From Paenibacillus tengchongensis (GTDB taxonomy: Bacteria > Bacillota > Bacilli > Paenibacillales > Paenibacillaceae): a DNA stretch of 64,000 nt. Position numbers and translations under genes: made by a program. The DNA is taken from contig NZ_WACP01000006.1 in assembly GCF_008973665.1 (NCBI RefSeq), positions 186,001 to 250,000 of the forward strand. Reading direction: 5' to 3'. Below are positions 26,072 through 35,317 of the stretch, one piece after another (position 1 is the stretch's first letter; the number at the start of each line of letters is the position of its first letter). The notes under the pieces were generated by a model. The model ran no database searches. It saw nothing but the letters and a program-made list of their open reading frames with translations, and was not told where the DNA came from.

Positions 26072-26731
26072 CTAATAGCGGCGAATCTTTCTCGCCAAGG
26101 TGTTGCCCAAGGATTGAATGCCCTGCACCAGAACGACCAGAATTAACACTGTGGCTATTACGACTACCGTGTCAAACCGCTGGTAGCCATAAACGATGGC
26201 CAAGTCGCCGACACCGCCGCCCCCGACCGTTCCGGCCATGGCCGTAGCGCCGATCAAGCCGACCGTTGCCGTGGTCAACGACAGAATCAGGGAACCCACT
26301 GCCTCCGGCAATAAGAAGTAGCGGATCACTTGAAACGGAGTAGCCCCCATCGACTCGGCAGCTTCCATAATTCCTGGGTTTACTTCCAGCAGCGAGTTCT
26401 CGACTAAACGTCCGATATAGGGTGCGATATAGATAATCAGCGGCACGATCGCTGCACTGGTTCCAATCGAGGTCCCCACAATAAGTCTTGTAAACGGAAC
26501 AATGGCTACCAGAAGAATAATAAATGGCAACGACCGGACAATGTTAATGACCGGATTAAGGATCGCATAGACGGCCCGGTTCTCCAGCACACCGCCTGGA
26601 CGGGTAACCACCAGCAGGATGCCGAAGGGAATTCCGATCAGTGAACCCACAAACAGCGAAATCCCTACCATTTGTATGGTCTCTATAATCGCCTGCATAA
26701 ATTGCTCACCGGTTACTGTGGTCGAAAACAT
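26072..26731 (-). CDS. metI: MetI-type ABC permease
   Basis: A 219-residue permease with five helices. It carries the binding-protein-dependent coupling motif EAAESMGATPFQVIRYFLLPEA and MetI features such as VNIVRSLPFIILL. The ATG at 26731 has AGGAGG nine bases upstream, and the earlier ATG is too close to it. The 5' end overlaps metN by 26 bases, so the two are co-translated. Confidence 0.88.
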   Translation of the reverse strand: MFSTTVTGEQFMQAIIETIQMVGISLFVGSLIGIPFGILLVVTRPGGVLENRAVYAILNPVINIVRSLPFIILLVAIVPFTRLIVGTSIGTSAAIVPLIIYIAPYIGRLVENSLLEVNPGIMEAAESMGATPFQVIRYFLLPEAVGSLILSLTTATVGLIGATAMAGTVGGGGVGDLAIVYGYQRFDTVVVIATVLILVVLVQGIQSLGNTLARKIRRY

Positions 26732-27749
26732 TTGCATCCACCTCCTCAATTCCAATCTCATGCTGTTCCAGGAACTCTAATGCCTTGCCGATCTCTGCGG
26801 ACTCGCCGCTGAATTGCAGAATCATGGTGACCAGCGTCTTCTCCTGAATTTCGGTCGTGTTGGCAAACAGTATATTGAACTTGATGTCATAGGCGCGGAC
26901 CATCTCATAGAGAACGGGTTCCGTCGTGCTTTCCCCGAGAAAATGGAGCTTGACAAGCCGCCGTCCATGCTCGGCTTTGATGGATTGCTGTACGCTGGCG
27001 GTCAGCTCATTTTGGATGACAGTCTTCACAAAATTCTGCGTTGTCTGATGCCGCGGATGGCCGAATACCTCCAGCACGCTGCCCTGCTCGATAATCTTCC
27101 CTTCCTCCATCACGGCCACCTTGTTGCAAATCTCTTGAATAACAGACATCTCATGCGTAATAATCAGCACCGTAATGTTGTATTCCGCATTGATCCGCTT
27201 CAGCAGCTGCAGGATCGACTGGGTAGTCTGCGGGTCCAGCGCCGAAGTCGCTTCGTCGCACAGCAGCAGGGATGGATTCGTAGCCAGCGCCCGGGCAATC
27301 CCGACCCGCTGCTTCTGTCCGCCCGACAATTCGCTCGGGTAGCTGCCTGCCTTGTCGCTTAAGCCCACAAACTCCAGCAGCTCCGTTACCCGCTGGCGGA
27401 TTTCCTCCTTGCTCTTCTTGAGCAGCACGAGGGGGATCGCTACGTTATCAAATACCTTTTTCGATTCGAGCAGGTTAAAATGCTGAAAAATCATTCCGAT
27501 ATTCTTCTTGGCTTCCCGCAATTCACTGGCGCTATATTCGCCTAAATCGAATCCGTCGACCAACACCTGACCTTCGGTCGGACGTTCCAAATAGTTGGCC
27601 AGGCGGATCAGTGTGCTTTTTCCGGCGCCGCTGTACCCGATGACCCCGAAGATATCGCCTTTCTCTACGTTCAGGCTGACGCCCTTCAGGGCTTCAATCG
27701 TGATGCCTTTGCGTGTGAATGTCTTATACACATTCCTGATTTCAAGCAT
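26706..27749 (-). CDS. metN: MetN-type ABC ATPase with NIL domain
   Basis: A 347-residue ATPase. The nucleotide-binding domain (about 1-240) has GYSGAGKST, ELSGGQKQRVGIARAL and LLCDEATSALDP. The C-terminal NIL ferredoxin-like domain (about 265-340) is the site where methionine trans-inhibits MetNI transporters. An intact NIL domain suggests the transporter is still feedback-regulated by an amino acid. M3 at 27749 is chosen because the first ATG touches the GAGGGG ribosome binding site. Confidence 0.9.
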   Translation of the reverse strand: MLEIRNVYKTFTRKGITIEALKGVSLNVEKGDIFGVIGYSGAGKSTLIRLANYLERPTEGQVLVDGFDLGEYSASELREAKKNIGMIFQHFNLLESKKVFDNVAIPLVLLKKSKEEIRQRVTELLEFVGLSDKAGSYPSELSGGQKQRVGIARALATNPSLLLCDEATSALDPQTTQSILQLLKRINAEYNITVLIITHEMSVIQEICNKVAVMEEGKIIEQGSVLEVFGHPRHQTTQNFVKTVIQNELTASVQQSIKAEHGRRLVKLHFLGESTTEPVLYEMVRAYDIKFNILFANTTEIQEKTLVTMILQFSGESAEIGKALEFLEQHEIGIEEVDANVFDHSNR

Positions 27750-27804
27750 GTTCATCCCCTCATTCTTATCGTGAAGTTAGGACTTAGTTTGTTGGTTATA
27801 AAAA

Positions 27805-28959
27805 TCACGCTTTCGCCTGCAGCTTCGCCAGCGCCCTTTCGGCTAAAGAAGCAAAGTAGCGGGCTGCGGGTTCAATAGCTGCCTCGTCGACATCAAACTG
27901 CGGGTGATGCAGCGGATACGCCGGACCCGCTCCGATATTGACGAAAGCGCCGGGAATCTGCTGCAGGTAGAACGAGAAGTCCTCCCCGCCCATTTGCGGC
28001 GGAATATCCCGCACCTCATAGCCGGCAGCTGCGGCAACCTCTTTTGTAAAATCAGCCCACTCTGCATGGTTGATCGTGGCCGCCGGGCCCGGATACCAGT
28101 GCAGCTCCGCCTCCGCTCCGGCTGCTGCGGCGATTCCCTCGATAATCCGGGTCATCTGCTCTGGAATGTTACGCCGGATCTCTTCATTGTAAGTCCGTAC
28201 CGTACCTTCCAGTTCAACCTTCTCCGGCAGTACATTCCAGGTGAAGCCCCCGTTGATGCGGGTGACGCTGAGCACCACCGGCTCCAGTGCCGTACTCTGC
28301 CGGCTGACGACAGTTTGCAGCATCGTAATGATCTGTGCCGCGGTTACGATAGCGTCTACCCCATTCTCGGGAGTAGCTGCATGGGCGCCGACGCCTTTTA
28401 CCGTAATTTCAAACCGGTCTACGCCTGCCGTCAAAGCTCCGGAACGCGTTCCAAACGTCCCTGTTGGCAGCTCCGGTGAATTATGCAGTCCGAAAATGGC
28501 AGCTACATCCTTAAGGCCTCCCGAGGCCAGAACACTCTCCGCCCCATGCCCCGTTTCTTCGGCCGGCTGGAACAGCACGCGCACCTTTCCCGGCAATTCG
28601 CTTTCGCGTTCCTTGAGTAGGATCGCAGCACCTAAAATGACAGCGGTATGAAAGTCATGGCCGCAGGCATGCATTTTACCCGGAATCTCTGAAGCAAACG
28701 GCAATCCCGTCTGCTCTTCAATCGGCAGGGCATCGATATCGCAGCGGATGGCTACAATAGGCCCGTCAGCCAGTCCAATTTCAGCAATCAGACCAGTTGC
28801 TAAAGGGAGGTCGAGTATACGTATATTGGCTTCGGTCAGCCATTCCCGCAGCTTCGCCGTCGTCCGGAACTCTTCATAGCTGAGCTCCGGCTCCCGGTGG
28901 AGGTTTCTGCGCACGTCGATTAATTGATTGACTAAGTCCGTCTCCAGATTCGGGGCCAT
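27805..28959 (-). CDS. M20 family amidohydrolase (N-acyl amino acid deacylase type)
   Basis: A 384-residue M20D peptidase-family hydrolase. Metal-binding motifs HACGHDFH, PAEETGHGAESV and GLHNSPELPTG are intact, and MGGEDFSFYLQ and the final HHPQFDVDE supply the remaining ligands. Relatives such as hippurate hydrolase, YtnL and YxeP remove acyl groups from amino acids, often in sulfur-compound catabolism. The ATG at 28959 follows AAGGGAAG. It is the first structural gene after the GntR regulator, so it probably acts on an N-acylated substrate or intermediate of the operon's pathway. Confidence 0.85.
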   Translation of the reverse strand: MAPNLETDLVNQLIDVRRNLHREPELSYEEFRTTAKLREWLTEANIRILDLPLATGLIAEIGLADGPIVAIRCDIDALPIEEQTGLPFASEIPGKMHACGHDFHTAVILGAAILLKERESELPGKVRVLFQPAEETGHGAESVLASGGLKDVAAIFGLHNSPELPTGTFGTRSGALTAGVDRFEITVKGVGAHAATPENGVDAIVTAAQIITMLQTVVSRQSTALEPVVLSVTRINGGFTWNVLPEKVELEGTVRTYNEEIRRNIPEQMTRIIEGIAAAAGAEAELHWYPGPAATINHAEWADFTKEVAAAAGYEVRDIPPQMGGEDFSFYLQQIPGAFVNIGAGPAYPLHHPQFDVDEAAIEPAARYFASLAERALAKLQAKA

Positions 28960-29010
28960 CGTCGGGCACTTCCCTTCTTTATGTCTTCCATTCATTATGT
29001 CTTCAATTTA

Positions 29011-29679
29011 TTATGAATCGGCAGGTTCCATTTCCTTGATCTGCTCCAGGGCCGTAGCCAGACTGCTAAGAATATGATCCCGCATCGCCTTCTCTGCACC
29101 GTCTTCATTCTTGTCGATAATCATCTGCAAAATGAAATTATGCTCTTCATCCGCTTGTGTGTTCCAATCCCCGTGCAGGGAGACATACCGGCAGTAGCGG
29201 AGCGAATGATCTCTTAACTGATTCAATACCTTCTCGAAGGTCTGAAGTCCGCTTATTTCCGACAAATAATCATGGAATTCAAACCCGTAGGTAACAAAAT
29301 TCTGATTCTCCCCATGCCGGAAGGAATGCTTAATCTGTTCCATCATCCGGGTGAGCTTCTGGATATCCTGCTCCGTCGCGTTCCTCGCGGCACTTCTGGC
29401 AACGTATCCTTCAAGCATGCTGCGGATTTGAAAAATCTCCTCAACCTCCTTGGCGGTTACCGAAGCTACCCTGAGCCTTCCGTTTGGCTGACGGACCAGA
29501 AAATCCTCATTCTCCAGCCGCTGAATCGCTTCCCGCAGCGGAGTACGGCTAACCCCTAGCAGCGCCGCCAGCTTCTCTTCATTGACCGGCTGATTCGGCA
29601 CTAATTCACTGTCTATGATTTTCTGCTTTAATTCGTAATAAGTGTTGTCCTTGGACAATCTCCGTGACCGGATCATCAT
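29011..29679 (-). CDS. GntR family regulator, FadR/FCD type
   Basis: A 222-residue regulator. The N-terminal winged helix (about 10-75) has NEEKLAALLGVSRTPLREAIQRLENEDFL. The C-terminal FCD helical domain (about 85-215) has FEFHDYLSEISG and a DEEHNFILQMI histidine, the usual metal/ligand site. It heads the M20-MetNI operon, and a perfect 18-base palindrome of GntR type sits 49 bases upstream. Start chosen at 29679 (GAGGGG 10 bases before); M1 at 29697 is possible. Confidence 0.85.
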   Translation of the reverse strand: MMIRSRRLSKDNTYYELKQKIIDSELVPNQPVNEEKLAALLGVSRTPLREAIQRLENEDFLVRQPNGRLRVASVTAKEVEEIFQIRSMLEGYVARSAARNATEQDIQKLTRMMEQIKHSFRHGENQNFVTYGFEFHDYLSEISGLQTFEKVLNQLRDHSLRYCRYVSLHGDWNTQADEEHNFILQMIIDKNEDGAEKAMRDHILSSLATALEQIKEMEPADS

Positions 29680-29727
29680 TCCTCTACTTCCCCTCATCGC
29701 ATGGTGGCGTGTCGGCGATATATTTGT

Positions 29728-29745
29728 ATAATTGTATACAATTAT
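29728..29745. promoter_or_regulatory. Perfect palindromic operator of the GntR operon
   Basis: ATAATTGTATACAATTAT is an 18-base perfect palindrome with the TTGTATACAA core common to FadR-type GntR operators, immediately upstream of the gntR-like gene. Confidence 0.7.
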
Positions 29746-29996
29746 TAGTGTGAGATTGCACTCTATGTAACAAACAAGTATGCCCTAGCATTTCGTTTCT
29801 GAAAATCTCAGTTATCCTAGCTTTTTTTCATATAATAATCCCATAATCCCACCTAGTCAAGTATGATTTATGGGAAAATGACAAAAGTCTGCAAGGATCG
29901 CCGGCCGGATGGCCATTGAGTATGAGGAAAGCCCCTGCTGTGAGGAGGCGGGAATTGACAAGCGCCTGCAATCCTCTGCTGTAAGGCTGGAGGAAT

Positions 29997-30031
29997 AATA
30001 AAAAGGAGCATCAGCTGGTAGGCTGTGCTCC
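29997..30031 (-). terminator. Distal terminator downstream of yyaL
   Basis: On the minus strand AGGAGCACAG...CTGATGCTCCT is followed by TTTTATTATT. It lies about 535 bases after the yyaL stop, so a yyaL transcript would carry a long 3' region with the repeats described here. Confidence 0.6.
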
Positions 30032-30071
30032 TGTGCTCCTGCAAGCGACTCTAAATTCGGCAATGCTGTTG

Positions 30072-30205
30072 TGCACCTCTGATGCCTCTATGCAACTCCA
30101 GTTACTCTACTGGCACTTTAGGCTGCTCTGTGCAACTCCGGCTACTCTACGCGCACTTTAGGCCCTCTGTGCAACTCCACTTCCTCTACGCGCACTTCTG
30201 TGCTG
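30072..30205. repeat. Tandem direct repeats of about 40 bp
   Basis: Three related units start with TGCAACTCC at 30091, 30131 and 30170, each followed by CTCTAC and GCACTT. A degenerate fourth starts at about 30072. The repeats are contiguous and imperfect. No coding frame fits them. Confidence 0.7.
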
Positions 30206-30222
30206 AGTACACGTTGCCGATT

Positions 30223-30415
30223 TAGGTGGAAAATCGCAACCTAATTCCATCTGTATCGAGTTAACCGCGAACCTAAGTGGAAAATCGCCACTTAATCTGT
30301 GCGGTAACTAGCCTTTACGTCTATTACGTCCGCATTAGGTGGCGGAAATCCAACTAGATCGCCGAAATCCTTCATAACGGCAGAATTAGTGTGCGAAAAT
30401 CCAACTAGAAGCTTG
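30223..30415. repeat. Cluster of short interspersed GTGG-AAATC motifs
   Basis: AGGTGGAAAATCGCAACC (30223 on), AAGTGGAAAATCGCCAC (30275 on), AGGTGGCGGAAATCCAACTAGA (from about 30338) and GTGCGAAAATCCAACTAGA (about 30391) are variations of one motif. The rest of the 29746-30565 gap shows no gene. Confidence 0.55.
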
Positions 30416-30565
30416 ACCGCAGCAAATTGCAGCTATGCACCACCTAATGCGAGTAGGCTGGGGATTCCAGCAGATACTGATCTTAAATTTGGCTGGGTCA
30501 CCACATTAATCGGCCGAACACTCTCCATTTCCGCTACTCCGCCATTTCCGCCACTTAGCATACAA

Positions 30566-32668
30566 CTAGTCCCGCACCAGCAGCTCCTTCAGCGCTTCTG
30601 GATTCGTCAGCGGCTGGCGGCAGGCAAAATTGCGGCATTCGTACACCGTAGCCTGTCCGTCCACCGCCGGCTTGTCGGCCAGATGCGGCAGCAGCTTCTG
30701 CACCCCGCCGTCTTCGGCGTCCGTCCAGTTGACGATCAGCGCCGCGTCCGGCTGGTACGCCCGCTGCACCTGGGATAGCATGCCGTGCAGCACGGCATCG
30801 CCGCGCTTGCCGCTCAGCACCCACTCGCGGCCGCCGGAGACCAGCGCCAGATGCGCCTGCAAATACATGGAATAGCCCGGCGGATACTCCGCCGCCGCTG
30901 CCGCCAGCATTTGCGCCGTCCGCTCGGCAATCGCCTTCAGCTCGGCATCCTGCGTAATGACAGACAGCTTCCACAGCTGTCTGGCCGCTACGGAGTTGCC
31001 GGACGGGATAGCTCCGTCATACAGCTCCTTGGAGCGGATCGGCAGCTCTTCCCCGTCATGGCCGGTGAAGAAGAAGCCTCCACCTTCCTTGTCGCCGAAC
31101 AGCTCAAGCAGTCCATCCTTAAGCGTGATTGCCCGCTCCAGATGCACGGGTTGCCCCGTCGCTTCGTACAGCTCGGTCAACCCCCAGAGCAGGAAGGCAT
31201 AGTCGTCGATATATGCCGGAATGGCGGCCTCGCCGTCGCGGTAGCGGGCCAGCAGCCGCCCGTCTTCCCGCCGCAGGGTCGTCCAGATGAAGTCCGTGGC
31301 TGCGGCCGCAGCCTGGGCGTACTCGGGCTTTTGCAGCGCTTTTGCACCCTTGGCCAGCGCCGCAATCATCAGGCCGTTCCAGGAAGTGAGCACCTTGTCA
31401 TCCTTGGCCGGATGAATCCGCCGCTCCCGGTAGGCGAACAGCTTCTCGCGCCACTCGTCAGTACGCGTCTTCAGGCCGAGCGGGTTCAGCTCCTTCAGCT
31501 CCGCTTGCTCCTCCGGCAATCCGCGCAGCAGGTTCGGTATATTCGCCCCCTCGAAGTTGCCTTCCGGCGTAATGCCGTAGACATTGCAGTAGGAGTGCAT
31601 ATCCTCCAGGCCCAGCGCTTCTTCGATTTCGTCCCGCGTGAAGACATAGAACTTCCCTTCGACACCTTCGGAGTCGGCATCCTCCGCCGAGTAGAAGGCG
31701 CCCTCCGGCGAGGTCATATCGCGCTTCACATACGTAAAGATTTGCTCTGCAATATCCGCGTAGAGCGCTTTTCCGGTAATCTGATACGCTTCCAGATAAG
31801 CGATGGCCAGCAGCGCGTTATCATACAGCATTTTTTCAAAATGCGGTACCAGCCATTCGCGGTCCGTCGAATACCGGGAGAACCCGAAGCCGATATGGTC
31901 GTACATTCCGCCCCGGTACATCGACTCCAGCGTCTTCTCGGCCATCCGCAGCGCCTCCGGCTGCTTATAGGTCTGGCTGTACGCCAGCAGAAACGACAGA
32001 TTATGCGGCGTCGGGAACTTCGGCGCCTGGCCGAATCCGCCGTATTCCTCATCGAACTGCCGCTGGTACAGCTTGTACGCTTCATGCAGCAGCTCTTCGC
32101 CGGGAACTCCGCTGCCGTCGCCGCCCGCGCTTCGCGCATTTTTACGCTCATACTCCTGCAGCTCCTGCATCAGCTCATCCCCGTACTGGATCAGCGCTTC
32201 ACCGTCCTGCTCCCACTTGCTGCGGATCTGCTCCAGCAAATCCATCAGCCCGATCCGCCCGAACATTTTCCGCTTCGGAAAATACGTTCCGGCATAAAAC
32301 GGCTTCTTCTCCGGTGTCAGCAGCACCGTGAGCGGCCATCCGCCGCTCCCGGTCAGTGCCTGACACACCGACATGTACAGTGCATCAATATCCGGCCGCT
32401 CCTCGCGGTCGACCTTGATCGCTACATAGTGATCGTTAAGCAGCTGCGCGACTTCCTGGTCCTCGAAGGACTCGCGCTCCATTACGTGACACCAATGGCA
32501 AGTCGAATAGCCGACGGATAGAAAGATCGGCTTGTTCTCCGCTTGCGCCTTAGCAAAAGCCTCTTCTCCCCACGGATACCAATCCACTGGATTGTACGCA
32601 TGTTGTAACAAATACGGGGATTTTTCATTTATTAGTCGATTAGGCTTTTGGCCTTCTTTTATCTCCAT
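30566..32668 (-). CDS. yyaL: YyaL-like thioredoxin-domain protein (DUF255)
   Basis: A 700-residue protein of the YyaL/SSP411 family. The N-terminal thioredoxin-like domain (about 1-165) has [19 protein letters not shown] and the CxxC motif [10 protein letters not shown] long alpha/alpha-barrel (glycosidase-like) region follows to the C-terminus ([29 protein letters not shown]). Length is normal for the family and the CxxC pair is intact. The reaction is unknown. GGAGG precedes the ATG. A damaged copy of its 5' end lies 600 bases upstream at 33245-33401. Confidence 0.92.
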   Translation of the reverse strand: MEIKEGQKPNRLINEKSPYLLQHAYNPVDWYPWGEEAFAKAQAENKPIFLSVGYSTCHWCHVMERESFEDQEVAQLLNDHYVAIKVDREERPDIDALYMSVCQALTGSGGWPLTVLLTPEKKPFYAGTYFPKRKMFGRIGLMDLLEQIRSKWEQDGEALIQYGDELMQELQEYERKNARSAGGDGSGVPGEELLHEAYKLYQRQFDEEYGGFGQAPKFPTPHNLSFLLAYSQTYKQPEALRMAEKTLESMYRGGMYDHIGFGFSRYSTDREWLVPHFEKMLYDNALLAIAYLEAYQITGKALYADIAEQIFTYVKRDMTSPEGAFYSAEDADSEGVEGKFYVFTRDEIEEALGLEDMHSYCNVYGITPEGNFEGANIPNLLRGLPEEQAELKELNPLGLKTRTDEWREKLFAYRERRIHPAKDDKVLTSWNGLMIAALAKGAKALQKPEYAQAAAAATDFIWTTLRREDGRLLARYRDGEAAIPAYIDDYAFLLWGLTELYEATGQPVHLERAITLKDGLLELFGDKEGGGFFFTGHDGEELPIRSKELYDGAIPSGNSVAARQLWKLSVITQDAELKAIAERTAQMLAAAAAEYPPGYSMYLQAHLALVSGGREWVLSGKRGDAVLHGMLSQVQRAYQPDAALIVNWTDAEDGGVQKLLPHLADKPAVDGQATVYECRNFACRQPLTNPEALKELLVRD

Positions 32669-32982
32669 TTATGTAGCCTCCTTATGCAGAATGTGCCTTT
32701 GTTAGTATTACCCATTGAATGGCAAAAAGACACCAACAAGGGTTAGTGCCTCGGTTCGCCTTTTCTCTTTATCTTTGCAGGTTAATCAATAGAAAAAGGA
32801 GCCCTTTTACAGGCTCCCCTTCGACGGTGTTTGATCGTTCGAGTATCTTTAAAAGTCACACTTCGCATCACTAGAAATACTTGGGCACCGCTTGTTCACT
32901 TTCCGTTTTAAGGAATGCTACTAGGCGTGTGTGTTCAGAGATGCTCTGCGACACAACCCCTCGCTTTCAGTTGACTTAGTGA

Positions 32983-33105
32983 TTAGTTAAATTCCTCTTG
33001 TAGCCCTAGCACCGAATGGTCCAACGGAACCACACCTCTCTTCACACCGTCAAAAATATCTTGCACAGATTTCAAGCTTCTTATACATCGTATGCTCAAA
33101 CAATT
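32983..33105 (-). pseudogene. Unrecognised C-terminal gene remnant
   Basis: A short open stretch encodes a protein-like tail (KSVQDIFDGVKRGVVPLDHS, then a VLGLQEEFN end) with a proper stop, but no start or upstream body. It lies in the decayed region between yyaL and the IS256 element. The family is not recognised. The rest of 32669-33244 shows no gene; a GGAGCC...GGCTCC hairpin lies at about 32797-32818. Confidence 0.3.
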
Positions 33106-33244
33106 TTAAATCGGGGCCGTTAAGTATTACCATATTATTCTAAATAAATGAAAGTCTATAACCACACTTTCTTGTCCGTTAATACAGGAAAGTAATTTCG
33201 TATGGGCTGAAAAACTAAAGTTAACAGGAGTGGAATTCACCGAC

Positions 33245-33401
33245 TTGCCACCAATGACAAGTCGAATAGCCGACTGAAAGGAATATCGGCTTATTCTCGG
33301 CTTGGGCTTTGGCAAAAGCTCCTCGCCCAAAGGATACCAACCCACTGGATTGTGGGCGTGCTATAGCAGGTAAGGCGACTTTCGTAAGCAAATTTATTAG
33401 G
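33245..33401 (-). pseudogene. Partial, broken duplicate of the yyaL 5' end
   Basis: Minus-strand bases here align with the yyaL region coding for [19 protein letters not shown] to STCHWC. The copy has a TAG in place of a CAA, a one-base deletion in the GAG-GCT-TTT stretch, and no continuation on either side. It is a decayed fragment and not a functional gene. Confidence 0.75.
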
Positions 33402-33410
33402 TACTTTGTG

Positions 33411-33579
33411 GGTTGCCATGGGGCATCCCCACATTACGGCTAATTTGGGGAAAGTATCGTCTAGGGTTAGTTTACCCAATTTGGCGGGGGAAGGCGCAAG
33501 GAATGGGTTTATGGGTTGTCATCGGGCATTCCCTCATATCGGCTAATTTGGTAAAGTATCGTCTAGGGTTAGTTTACCT
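33411..33579. repeat. Two imperfect tandem repeats of about 103 bp
   Basis: The segment GGTTGYCAT-GGGCAT-CCC...CGGCTAATTTGG, ending AAGTATCGTCTAGGGTTAG, occurs at about 33411-33478 and again at about 33514-33579. It directly follows the yyaL fragment. Confidence 0.65.
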
Positions 33580-33686
33580 AAAAAAGTACAGGAGAGCGCA
33601 GAGTGAGTAAAAAGGCAACTTACAATTAAGACATACCAATCGTTCAACAACCCGTTCAATGTCCCAAAAGCTATCCATCTCGTTGT

Positions 33687-35062
33687 GAGTTGTGGGGTCT
33701 GTCAATAATTTTGTGTAAACTCTTTTAAGCACAGTTTCCCCCGAGGGGGAAGCCGCAAATCTAACGCAAGTGTTGACCGACCCGGTCAGGGAAAAAGACC
33801 GACAGCTGGAGCAGCATTTGGCCCCAGTTTTGGACACGTCCCGTCCATTTCCGGGTGACGTCTACGGTGGCCAGATAGAGCATCTTCAGCAATGCCTCAT
33901 CCGTAGGAAAGATGCTCTTTCCCTTCGTCACTTTACGAAGCTGACGGTGGTAACTCTCGATCATGTTGGTGGTGTAGATGAGTTTGCGGATCTCAGGCGG
34001 GTACTTGAAAAAGGCAGCAAGCTCGTCCCAATTTGTTCGCCAAGAACGGATAATAAGCGGATATTTTGTTCCCCAGACCTCCTCGAAACGATCGAGTTCA
34101 AGTAAGGCGCCTTCCTCGGTAGCTGCTTTGTAAATTGGCTTTAAGTCAGCAGTTACTTTCTTAATATCCTTGTACGACACGTACCGGGTGGAATTGCGAA
34201 TTTGGTGAATAATACACTTCTGAATTTCAGTTTGGGGATAGCAGGCTGCAATCGCTTGAGAAAATCCGGATAGATTATCCACGCAGATAATAAGAATGTC
34301 CAGAACCCCGCGATTCTTCAGTTCATTCAGCACACTCAGCCAGAACTTGGAGGACTCATTCTCACCAATCCACATGCCCAGCACGTCTTTGTTTCCGTCC
34401 AGATCAATGCCAATGACCATGTAGGCAGCTTTGTTGATAATGGCCCCGTCCTGTTTGACCTTGAAGTGGATCGCATCCAAATAGACGACCGCATAGACGC
34501 CTTGCAGAGGGCGGTTCTGCCATTCTTTAATGAGAGGAACAATCTTATTCGTGACATTGGAAATGAGCGTAGGAGAGACCTCAATGCCATACATCTGCCC
34601 TAGATGATCCTGGATTTCCCTTGTGCTGATCCCTTTGGCATATAGGGCGATGATTTGCTCTTCGATACCCGTTACATTGGATTGATGCTTCTTGACCACC
34701 AAGGGCTCAAACTCACCCAGCCGGTCCCGGGGGATGGCGATTTCCTGTTCGCCGTACTCACTGACTACCGTTTTACGGCTCTTCCCGTTGCGGCTGTTTG
34801 GCGTGAGCTTCGCTTTCACTTCATGCTTTCCATAGCCCAAATGGGTATCCATTTCGGCTTCCAGCATCTCCTGAATCGTCTCTGCAAACAGGTCTTTCAA
34901 GGCATTTTGTGCATCTTGTGCAGTGACAAGATTGTTCTCCTTAATGAACTCCCGAAGTTGCTGTTTTGACCAAAGTCCCATGTGTTCTCCCCAACCTTTC
35001 TCTTACTTCCATTTTAATGGGTTTGAGAGTTTACACAATATATTTTACAGACTCGAGTTGTG
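33687..35062 (-). mobile_element. Complete IS256-family insertion sequence with target duplication
   Basis: The element spans 33695-35054 (1360 bp). Its terminal inverted repeats start GGGTCTGTC and GAGTCTGTA and both run into TTGTGTAAACTC, matching at about 24 of 28 positions. Identical 8-base direct repeats GAGTTGTG flank it at 33687-33694 and 35055-35062. One intact transposase gene fills it. Perfect duplications indicate a fairly recent insertion. Confidence 0.93.
33761..34981 (-). CDS. IS256-family (transposase_mut) transposase
   Basis: A 406-residue DDE transposase. Acidic residues are visible in VVYLDAIHFKV (about D168), LIICVDNLSGFSQA (about D233) and NMIESYHRQLRK (about E342). The N-terminus has the Transposase_mut opening MEAEMDTHLGYGKHE. 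Length is normal for IS256 transposases (about 390-410). GGGGAG precedes the ATG. The frame is intact, so the element may be active. Confidence 0.95.
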   Translation of the reverse strand: MGLWSKQQLREFIKENNLVTAQDAQNALKDLFAETIQEMLEAEMDTHLGYGKHEVKAKLTPNSRNGKSRKTVVSEYGEQEIAIPRDRLGEFEPLVVKKHQSNVTGIEEQIIALYAKGISTREIQDHLGQMYGIEVSPTLISNVTNKIVPLIKEWQNRPLQGVYAVVYLDAIHFKVKQDGAIINKAAYMVIGIDLDGNKDVLGMWIGENESSKFWLSVLNELKNRGVLDILIICVDNLSGFSQAIAACYPQTEIQKCIIHQIRNSTRYVSYKDIKKVTADLKPIYKAATEEGALLELDRFEEVWGTKYPLIIRSWRTNWDELAAFFKYPPEIRKLIYTTNMIESYHRQLRKVTKGKSIFPTDEALLKMLYLATVDVTRKWTGRVQNWGQMLLQLSVFFPDRVGQHLR

Positions 35063-35317
35063 CCGTGTGTTATTGCCCTATTAAAGGTTTTATTTAGTTA
35101 GGAGCTTTTCCGGCATTATCCAATATAATATATTCAATCTTCTCTTTTCCACTCATTATTCTACAACCGTTAAATGTTATAAAAATTATAAGTAAGAACA
35201 CTTTTAGAATTTTTTTATTTTTATGAAGGTCATTCCTTTCTCTATACTCTTTAGCGAATTGTGGCTATTACGCAAAGGTTGGTGACCATAATCGCCGATC
35301 AACGATATAAACACTCT

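Noticed and set aside
30072..30205. CRISPR-like repeat array
   Set aside because: The units are contiguous and imperfect, with no unique spacers, and no cas genes are near.
30785..32521. 578-codon open frame on the plus strand
   Set aside because: It is entirely antisense to yyaL, has no ribosome binding site and no family pattern. It is a by-product of the GC-rich codon use of yyaL.
33574..33837. Gene interrupted by the IS element
   Set aside because: Joining both flanks after removal of the IS gives only a short frame with a nearby upstream stop and no recognised family, so a disrupted gene is not supported.
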